Of a stretch of DNA of 64,000 nt, positions 58,001 through 64,000 are shown in pieces; positions within the stretch are counted from its first letter, which is position 1, and each line of letters starts with the position of its first letter. Both the position numbers and the translations under genes were made by a program. The notes beneath the pieces are model-generated. The model had not been told where the DNA came from. It was given only the letters and a program-made list of their open reading frames with translations, and ran no database searches. This DNA is from Apricaphanius iberus (Eukaryota; Chordata; Actinopteri; Cyprinodontiformes; Aphaniidae), in NCBI GenBank assembly GCA_028564705.1, contig JAPXFQ010000899.1, positions 1,798,001 through 1,862,000 on the forward strand, written 5' to 3'.

Positions 58001-61000
58001 GTTTGAATGTCGACCAAAAAAACAGAGCTTTCAAATAGCTTCTCTAGGAGTTTTGAGAAGATTCAGACCTACTGTCCAGATGAAGTTAATCCCAGGACAT
58101 CCATCCCAGTTTTCACTGCAGTTAATCCTCTAGGCAGGACAATTTTATTTGTTTAACACACTTTCAGCAACAGGATAATTCAAGGTGTTTTACCTGATTC
58201 AGAAGAAGAAAGAAACAACATATGATGCCTAATAAAGTATAAAAACAAGCCATTAAGCAGGGAACACACAACCCCACCTTGTGGCAGCTAATTGCAGCTA
58301 CTTAAGGATGAAAGTAATTTATATTTCATACTCCCTACAGTTTCTCTGAGGAAATCTGGTGTGATTCAGCTCATCGGTTTATATTCAAATAACAGATATG
58401 CTTATGGCCTTTCAAACACATTAATCTCCCGTCTTTTTGGATGTAAATGTTCTGAATTTTGCTTATTGTAAATAAAACATATAGTGTTTACATGTTAACA
58501 TCTTAATTCTCAGATTACAACCATAGGAGATTCAGAGGGGAAAAATAGAAAATAAATATTAAGGAAGTAAAATATTTTTACAAAAAAAAAAGAGTTTATC
58601 TGAGTAGCTTTTTATTGCCATTTTTCATTTGTTTGAGGAATCCCTCTTTAATGTAGCATCACATTTTGATGAGGATGCAACTTTTGTTTTGGTGACACAC
58701 AAAGCAAACAAGCAGTGCAAAAGTTACCTCCCTTAAATGAGAACGGTGTTCAGCCTCCGGTTGCTGCTTTTAAAGCTTTTTGTCTTTTGGGAAACGACTC
58801 TACGATCTTTACAGACTGAATTGTTCGCCTGTTGTTCTTGAAGAAATGGCTCCAGCTCAGTCAGATTGGACGGAGAGCCTCTGTGAACACCAGGTTTCTA
58901 ATCTAGCCACAGAAGGTCAATCAGATTTAGCTCTGAACTTTGACTAGACCGTGGTTCTGCTTCAGATGTAACCCATCACATTGTCGTGTGTTCAGGGTTG
59001 TTGAAGGTGAACCTCCATCCCAGTCTCTAGTCTGTTGCAGCCTTTCTACGAGGATCACCCTTTCTTTACCTCGGTCCATTTTCCTTGCCATTCTGACCGG
59101 AGTATTTGTACTTATTGGAGAAAAAGCGTTCCCACAGAACAATGCTGCCACTACCTTGTTCCACAGTGGGGATTAGGGATGTGTATTGGCAAGAATCAGG
59201 TGATATAATATGTATCACGATACAAAAGGGGCGATATTCAATATTGCAAGATATGGTGATACAATGAGTTAGACTATATATTGCGATATTATTTTTTTTT
59301 TTTTACTGAATCTCACTAGAAAAGTTTGTAAAGCGTTCTAAACACTCCAGCCTGTTTGATTAGTGGATCTAGTTGATCCACTGGAACAAAGAAAGTGAAA
59401 ACATCCACCAGCTTCCAGTCATACTTTTAATTTTAAGTCAAATTACCATAATTATTAATGGTTTAATTTAAATTCTTTAAAAAAACATTTTGATTGACTT
59501 TGCTTTTGAATATAGATACATTATTGTGACATAAAATATTGCGATATATTGGCGTATCGATATTTTCTTACATCCCTAGTGGGGTTGAGTTGAATACGAT
59601 GTTCAATGTTACTTTAAGTAAAGTCAATTTTATTTATAGTGCTTCACAAGGCAAAGAACAATCATAAATAACATGTAAAAAGAGATATAGATTAAGCAAT
59701 TAAAAACAAAAATCTAAAAAGACATGGAGAGAAAGGCTGAGACAATGCAAATTTAACTATGGGCTATGGAGAACAGATGTGTTTTTAACTGAGATTTAAA
59801 CTCTACTTTAAGGCCTAAAAGGTGAATTTTTATTTCATCGGATTAGAATGACGACTTTCACATGTTTGCTGTACCTGCTAAGGGGCAACTTTTCTTCTAT
59901 GACAATCTTTACTAAAGGTCACATTTGTGGAGTCGACAACCAGTAGTTGCTCTGATGGCAGATTCTTTTACCTGAGCTATGGATCTCTGCAGCTCCTCCA
60001 GTCACCATATTCCTCCTGGCTGTTTAGATGATGAAATGGAAAGTTTGGGATTTTGTTTTTAAAGCCACCCCAGCTTTGAACTTCTCCACATCTTTCTCCC
60101 TGACCCATCTTCCTTTCATTATTGGTGTTTTGTTTAGTTATTTCATTTCAGGCATTTAACATTAACCACACAGGTGACAGGCCACCAGTCATCCACAACA
60201 ACGCTTAACACTAGGGATGCACCGATCCGACTTTTTCAGTCCCGATACCGATGGCTGGATTTTGTGTATCTGTTGATACCCGATACCAATCCTATACTAT
60301 TTGTGACATTCCTGTCACTATAGCTCCAACAGATCATGTCCCCTGGCTGCTTGGCCACAGGGATTAAAGGCACCAGACTTTACAAACTTAACATAACTGA
60401 GACAAAATAACAATGTAAAATCTAAAATTACCACAAAAATAAAATTTCAAGTGAAAAATTTATCCTTTTTTGTGAATTTGTTGCAGATTTTCCCCATTTT
60501 GAATATCGGTTCATGGTATCGGTTAAGTTATACCGATACCAGTACATTAGGCAGTATCGGGGCCAATACCAGTATCGGTATCAGTGCATCCATACTTAAC
60601 ACAAGTAAACAGACTACAGAGGTGCAATTAAGACCTTTTATTTATTCTGGTCATGATGTATTGTGACCAGACCTGATGTTTGTATAACATTTGAAATCGA
60701 TGAACATTTTGGCATTGCTTATGTTTATCCAGACCGTTCCACAGGATCACATCTCGTACAGACACATAAAAACCTTTATGAGTTGCTCCAACTCTAAAAA
60801 TAAAGGCTTCATATCCTTGCAGCTCACGAGCTCCTTCAGGAGTTTTAAAGAAACGCTGTAGATTTACTGCTAATAACTTATTTCCTCTTTGGGAATTAAA
60901 AAAAGTATTTCTGATGTATTTTATGTTACGAGATCAGAAATTTTTAGCAACTAGGACTGGAAGAACAAGTTATGAGTGATATTGAAAACCAATCTTGTGA

Positions 61001-61505
61001 ATGATCCGCTCAGGTTGCTTTTGTAATATTACTAAAGGATTAATTCTGCTCTGGTAAATGTTTCACCACACTTTAACACAATATGAAAAGAATTGGAGTA
61101 CCAAAGTATTGTTTAAAGTATGGAGTACGTTACTGTCACGGTATTTAACTTGATTTAAAATTGAGATTTTTGTTTTCATGTCTGACATGGGGTTTCCACG
61201 ACAATGTATTATTAATTATTATTCCCAGAAATTTGTTCTCATTTATATTTCAGTTTTTAAAGCTGCATGTTTGTTTTCGGAGTAGCTAATTGGAGCCCAA
61301 CTCATTTATTGACGCACCGACTCCTTATTCCTCTCTTGCAGATGTGGTGTTCTTCGTTTATCTTTACCAGCGCTGGATCTACCGGGTCGATCCGAACAGA
61401 GTCAACGAGTTCGGCACCAGCGGCGTGGACCACACCCAGAACAACACGGCAGAGGGCAGCCCTGCTGTCACAGACAAACCAGAGGGGGAGAAAAAGAACG
61501 ATTGA
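40098..61505 (+). CDS. clptm1: Cleft lip and palate transmembrane protein 1
   Basis: Fourteen coding exons: 40098-40148, 46241-46374, 47109-47232, 47684-47842, 47937-48054, 48143-48228, 51032-51152, 51258-51502, 53119-53212, 53324-53514, 53715-53810, 55856-55991, 57477-57644 and 61342-61505. All have GT-AG sites and the phases close, giving 628 residues (human 669). An N-terminal polar region with short Ala and Gln runs leads to the first membrane segment (VIKGVLFRIFIIWAISSWF). A large lumenal domain follows (SGFHPDP, TGETEADPEMIK, SHWHPNLTINMVDDHT, YFNDYWNLQKDYYPIN). Five more hydrophobic segments lie in exons 9-13. The tail is charged and ends KKND. In mammals the protein sits in the ER and controls forward traffic of GABA-A receptors; its paralogue CLPTM1L is a lipid scramblase. 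Orthology is unambiguous. Confidence 0.97.
40149..43858 (+). other. clptm1 intron 1, first part
   Basis: Mostly unique AT-rich intron. AATCGCCCAGCTCTA ending at 41844 is the right end of a fish hAT-type miniature element whose left end is lost. The open frame at 42307-42600 has no recognised motif. Confidence 0.5.
43859..44290. mobile_element. Two abutting hAT miniature element fragments
   Basis: TAGGGCTGGGAGATATGG at 43859 is a truncated relative of the element at 22045. At 43924 TAGGGGTGCACCGATCCG begins a copy of the family also found at 52468 and 60212. This copy lacks the tRNA-like block and runs to about 44285, where its terminus is degraded. Confidence 0.7.
44833..45083 (+). repeat. 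tRNA-derived SINE
   Basis: GTTGCAGTGGATAGCAGCAA and a B box GAGTTCGAATCCC are followed by the conserved body CTTCCTCCCACAGTCCAAAA and TGCCCTGTGATGGACTGG. The 3' tail with the GGATGG repeats is missing; a miniature element starts where it is cut. Confidence 0.8.
45084..45236. mobile_element. hAT-type miniature element, 153 bp
   Basis: TAGGGGTGTGACGATTCTC at the left is mirrored by GATCGTGACACCCCTA at the right. The flanks CTGTCTGT and CTGTCTAT match at 7 of 8 positions. It has no coding capacity. Confidence 0.8.
45319..46165. mobile_element. Possible decayed hAT-type element
   Basis: TAGGAGTGTGCTATTACG near 45319 and TGCCGTATCCCCCACCC near 46149 have the style of paired hAT ends, but the match is weak and no duplication was found. 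The interior has no motif. Confidence 0.3.
46375..47108 (+). other. clptm1 intron 2; nothing recognised
   Basis: Unique AT-rich sequence ending in a good pyrimidine tract and AG before exon 3. Confidence 0.4.
47233..47683 (+). other. clptm1 intron 3; nothing recognised
   Basis: Unique AT-rich intron sequence with short T-runs; no repeat ends seen. Confidence 0.4.
48730..49453 (-). mobile_element. PIF/Harbinger-type relic with transposase N-terminus
   Basis: The minus-strand frame 49295-49017 reads WVHPILRMRSEFKEFNHLLQ then ELRMDEVRFQRYFSL, the conserved N-terminal block of fish Harbinger transposases, and is then cut short before the catalytic DDE domain. The right terminus (TCTGAATGCACCC) is visible near 49450; the left one is not. 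Non-autonomous. Confidence 0.65.
49535..49598. mobile_element. Right end of a hAT-type miniature element
   Basis: AACGCATTAAAGTCCCGGCC followed by CTA is the end of a well-known fish element style; only about 60 bases remain. Confidence 0.45.
50116..50620 (+). mobile_element. hAT-type element left part with BED-finger start
   Basis: TAGGGGTGTGAGGAAAAATC at 50117 opens the element. At 50357 a frame reads MKDEREIQPAPSLLKENVW, resembling the start of a BED-finger hAT transposase (PAPxxLKxxVW). It then loses the zinc ligands. The right end was not found. Confidence 0.45.
52468..52985. mobile_element. hAT-type miniature element, 518 bp, carrying a tRNA-like block
   Basis: TAGGGATGCACCGATACTGG at the left and GATCGGTGCATCCCTA at the right, flanked on both sides by GTTACAGC (52460-52467 and 52986-52993), a perfect hAT duplication. 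On the minus strand about 52820-52755 holds an A-box-like TGACTGGTTAGCGCA and a B-box-like GGGATCGAATCCC spaced as in a tRNA. The block is not a functional tRNA. Confidence 0.88.
54336..55185. mobile_element. hAT-type element, 850 bp
   Basis: AGGGGTGTAACGGTACAC at the left and GTGAACCGTTACACCCCT at the right are near-perfect inverted ends. The flanks do not match as an 8-bp duplication. No transposase frame inside. Confidence 0.75.
55398..55440. repeat. C-run and CACACA low-complexity tract
   Basis: A run of C followed by CACACA repeats in clptm1 intron 11; length polymorphism is likely. Confidence 0.85.
56390..57208. repeat. Foldback (long inverted repeat) element, about 820 bp
   Basis: The left arm (TTTCACCCATAAGTGAAATT, later AACAATGTAAGTGAATGGTA, then GGAATCACAGGAGCTGATTT) is mirrored in reverse complement by the right arm (AGAGCAGGAGTCACAGG-type words near 56945, TACCGTTCGCTTACATTGTT near 57058, AATTTCACTCAGGGGTGAAA near 57170). 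Arms are roughly 300-400 bp with about 80 percent pairing by eye. It is non-coding and sits in clptm1 intron 12. Confidence 0.75.
57645..58690 (+). other. clptm1 intron 13, first part; nothing recognised
   Basis: No coding motif or repeat end was identified. The open frame at 57852-58133 shows no family resemblance. Confidence 0.4.
58770..59168 (-). mobile_element. Tc1-like transposon relic
   Basis: GGCTCCAGCTCAGTCAGATT, GAAGGTGAACCTCCATCCCA and CAATGCTGCCACTACCTTGT are antisense blocks of the Tc1-like transposase 3' half, in the expected order. Frames are destroyed. Confidence 0.7.
59174..59578. mobile_element. hAT-type miniature element, 405 bp
   Basis: TAGGGATGTGTATTGGCAAG at the left and TATTTTCTTACATCCCTA at the right, flanked by GTGGGGAT and GTGGGGTT (7 of 8). 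It inserted at the edge of the Tc1 relic. Non-coding. Confidence 0.8.
59579..60211 (+). other. clptm1 intron 13 between two hAT elements
   Basis: TTTATTTATAGTGCTTCACA near 59629 resembles a LINE 3' UTR head like that at 63000, but no coding part follows. Otherwise nothing recognised. Confidence 0.4.
60212..60594. mobile_element. hAT-type miniature element, 383 bp, perfect 8-bp duplication
   Basis: TAGGGATGCACCGATCCGAC at the left and GTATCAGTGCATCCATA at the right, flanked by CTTAACAC at 60204-60211 and 60595-60602. Same family as 52468-52985 in inverse orientation, but it retains only the outer part of the insert that carries the tRNA-like block. Confidence 0.88.
60595..61341 (+). other. 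clptm1 intron 13, acceptor-proximal part
   Basis: Unique AT-rich intron; no feature beyond the acceptor at 61340-61341. Confidence 0.4.
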
Positions 61506-62815
61506 ACACGACCAGCACTTATCTTCTCCCGTGGCACCGAGCGCTCGGGTGAAGAGGACTTATGGAAGTTAGTGCCGGGAGGAGAGTGGTCGTTTAGCCG
61601 TTATGGACGCCGCTACAAAAAAAAAAGAAACAAAGAAAGTTGCAGATTAACTGTTCCCTCTGATCTCTTTGTGGATTCACAGAGTCCTGTTCAGTGTAGA
61701 CTTGTTAAATTCTCATTTCTGTTCCACCACCCTTCCCCGCCCTCTCGTTTCGCAGTTCAAGTGAAGTAAATCAAAACGTGACGTACTGTATTCTGTAAGA
61801 TTTCTTTTCAGAGGGTAACGATGTGTACGACTAGATGTTGGAAAGGGAACAGTTGGCAGTTATTCTCCATTTTACATTTTTGATTTTTTAAGCAGGGAAG
61901 AAAGAAGCAAAGTGCAACTTTTTCTTTGTATCGATTCCTTGTGAATTTTTTTTTTTTTTTTTTTTCTCTTCATTCCATGTGAGCACCGTGTTTCAGGTTG
62001 CCTAGAAACGTGTGTATAGTGCTGGTAAAACTGGAAAGGTCCTGAGCCACACTGGAGGACGACACGTGACTGGAGACCCTGCAGGGCGCGCTACCCACCA
62101 GACTGACTATATGACTACTACACTCAATTTTAGAAACGGTTAAAGTTCTTGACTTGAACAGAGAGGAAAAAAATAACAGCCTTGTTGGTATTAATATAAA
62201 ATATTGATGACTTAATCTTTTTTTTTTCAGTCACAGAAACATTCTTTTGTATCTTGTTTAGACTGTACAGACTCCTGTTATGAATATGTGTCCAAACTGT
62301 TGGAAGGCCGTTTCCCCATCACCTGGTCGTCTGATTATGTTTATCTACTTCTCCAGATCACTACTGCAGCCAGGAGACATCAGTTCTGTACCAACAGAAC
62401 TACAATGTCTTCTCCCCCCCCCCCTTTTTTTATTTTCAGTGCTGTAAAACAAAACAAAAAGTTCCATGTTGGTGCATATTAAATTTTTTGAGCATCCATG
62501 TTTATAGTAAAAACTAAGTGTGATTTAAAATGTCTATGCAACGCTTTGTTTTTCAGATTTTATTTCTAGTTTGTCTTTAAGACCAATATTTTTGCATGGA
62601 ACTGCCTTTCATTTAGTTTCTAATGATGTGGGAGGAAATATAATTTGTGTATTTTAGAAGCATCTACATCATCCAGTTTTTAATCCTCTAAATTGTCATG
62701 CCTTACGATTCTGGTATGTCTGCAGCACCGCGGTAACCAGCATTCAGTTTCCTGCAGCCTAAAGATGACGGCTAATAGACATTCTGTTTGCAAATAAAAT
62801 ACTAAATGTTTAGAA
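61506..62815 (+). other. clptm1: clptm1 3' UTR with AATAAA at 62793-62798
   Basis: After the TGA the sequence has no coding signal. The first well-placed canonical signal is AATAAA at 62793-62798, giving a 3' UTR of about 1.3 kb. It contains homopolymer T and C runs at about 61950 and 62412. Confidence 0.65.
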
Positions 62816-62999
62816 AAATCACCTGTATTTATACTGAAACATGAATTTGAGAATTAAAATGAATATGAAGTTCAAGCTAGTAGGTCTTGATATAAGCTTA
62901 GCCATTACTGAAATTATTTTAGCCTTCCTTTGTCATTACCCTTCAGAGAAATCTTTAAAATGTACATATTGTCAAATGTTCAATTCAGTTTGCTGCAGT

Positions 63000-64000
63000 T
63001 TTTTTTTATAGCATACTTTAAATAGCGTAATCCAAGGTGCTTCACATGATTCAGTGATAAAACATACGTAGCCAATGAAAATCACAGAATACATTAAAGT
63101 AAATTGCAGCAAAAATAGAAATTAGGTGTAAAACGTATTTGATTATTCAAAGGCAGCTCTAAACGGATAAGTTTTAAAAATTTAAATCTGCTCAGTGTTT
63201 AAGCAGCTTTACAGTTGTCAGGAAGTTTGTTCCAGATAAGGCGAGTAAAGAAAATGAAAGCTGCTTCTTCATGTTTGGTTCTTATTCTAAGGATGTTTAG
63301 TAGACTAGAGTTTTAGGCCCTGGGTGGTGTGGGAAGTCCGTATAAAGACACCAGGCCTTCAACGTATTTTGGGGCTAGGCCATTGAAAGATTTATACATT
63401 TTGAAGTCTATTCTCTGAGCTACAGGGACCCAGTGTAAGGATTTTGTAACTGTGGTGATGTGTTTCTACTTTCCTGATTCTAGTCAGGATGTGAGCAGCA
63501 GCGTTCTGGATCAGCTGCAGCTGTCCCAATGACTTTTTAGATAGACCCGTGAAGACGCTGTTACAGTAATCAATCTGCGACATCAGTCCCTTAATCCTAC
63601 AAATGTTTTTCAGGTAATCGAAGGCTGACCTTATTGCTTTTATGCGACCCTGGAAGTTGAGGTCTTAGTCCATTATTACATCTAGATTTTGAGCCAGATC
63701 AGTATATTTTAGTTGTATTAACTGAACCCGTTTGCTGACTCTTGATTGTTCTTTAAGTCCAGAAGTATTTCAGTTTCTGTTCAGCTGGAGAAAATAATTT
63801 GACATCCAGCTATCTATTTGCTCTATGCATTTATTTAGGGTTCGGATGGGTTCATAATCATCTGGTGGCATTGTAATATAAAGCAGTGTCATCTGCATAG
63901 TCATGATGGCTAATGTTGGCCGTAAAAATTGATCAGAAGGGGTCCCAAGATGGCTCCCTGGGGGAACCCACAAGTGATTTTTGTTCTGATGAAAAAATGC
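63000..64000 (-). mobile_element. LINE (L2-like) reverse transcriptase, 3' end, running off the window
   Basis: On the minus strand 63973-63770 keeps a palm region (YITMPPDDYEPIRTLNKCIE, then SWMSNYFLQLNRN) and 63583-63392 keeps QIDYCNSVFTGLSKKSLGQ and LQLIQNAAAHILTR. These are in different frames with stops between. A 3' UTR-like part with AAGGTGCTTCACATGATTCA lies at about 63035. It is the same family as the piece at 10595-11200. Confidence 0.8.

Overview
The window is vertebrate nuclear DNA, almost certainly from a teleost fish. It has intron-split genes with GT-AG splice sites, an AT-rich background, and many fish-type hAT miniature elements, Tc1-like relics, L2-like LINE pieces and tRNA-derived SINEs. 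Five protein-coding genes can be reconstructed exon by exon, and all splice phases close. Gene order is qpctl (last exon only, +), six9 (-), six5 (-), tbcb (+), clptm1 (+). In human, QPCTL, SIX5, CLPTM1 and TBCB all lie on 19q13, so this is a conserved syntenic block. six9 is the SIX1/2-class neighbour of six5 that mammals lack.

Layout. 1-1.07 kb: end of qpctl, tail-to-tail with six9 and overlapping its last coding exon. 1.06-6.6 kb: six9 in three coding exons, with an AT-rich decayed tandem array in intron 2 and Tc1/LINE debris in intron 1. 6.6-12.0 kb: spacer or long six5 3' UTR with LINE, Tc1 and hAT scraps. 12.0-18.6 kb: six5 in three coding exons; intron 1 uses a GC donor and holds a 1.75-kb hAT element with perfect target-site duplications. 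18.6-20.3 kb: divergent promoter region between six5 and tbcb. 20.3-35.7 kb: tbcb, six coding exons plus a probable leader exon; its introns carry most of the transposon load. 35-40 kb: intergenic LINE relics. 40.1-62.8 kb: clptm1, fourteen coding exons with several well-bounded hAT miniature elements and an 820-bp foldback in the introns. 63-64 kb: an antisense LINE running off the end.

The genes do not form a pathway. qpctl encodes a Golgi glutaminyl cyclase, six9 and six5 developmental homeodomain transcription factors, tbcb a tubulin-folding cofactor, and clptm1 an ER membrane protein. The most interesting signals are structural: an extra intron splitting the six9 homeodomain, the GC-AG intron of six5, the qpctl/six9 3' overlap, a LINE tail that forms the 3' splice site of tbcb exon 4, a tRNA-like block carried inside a hAT miniature element, and nested insertions datable by their target-site duplications. 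I found no CRISPR array, no true RNA gene, and nothing that looks like a new multi-gene system.
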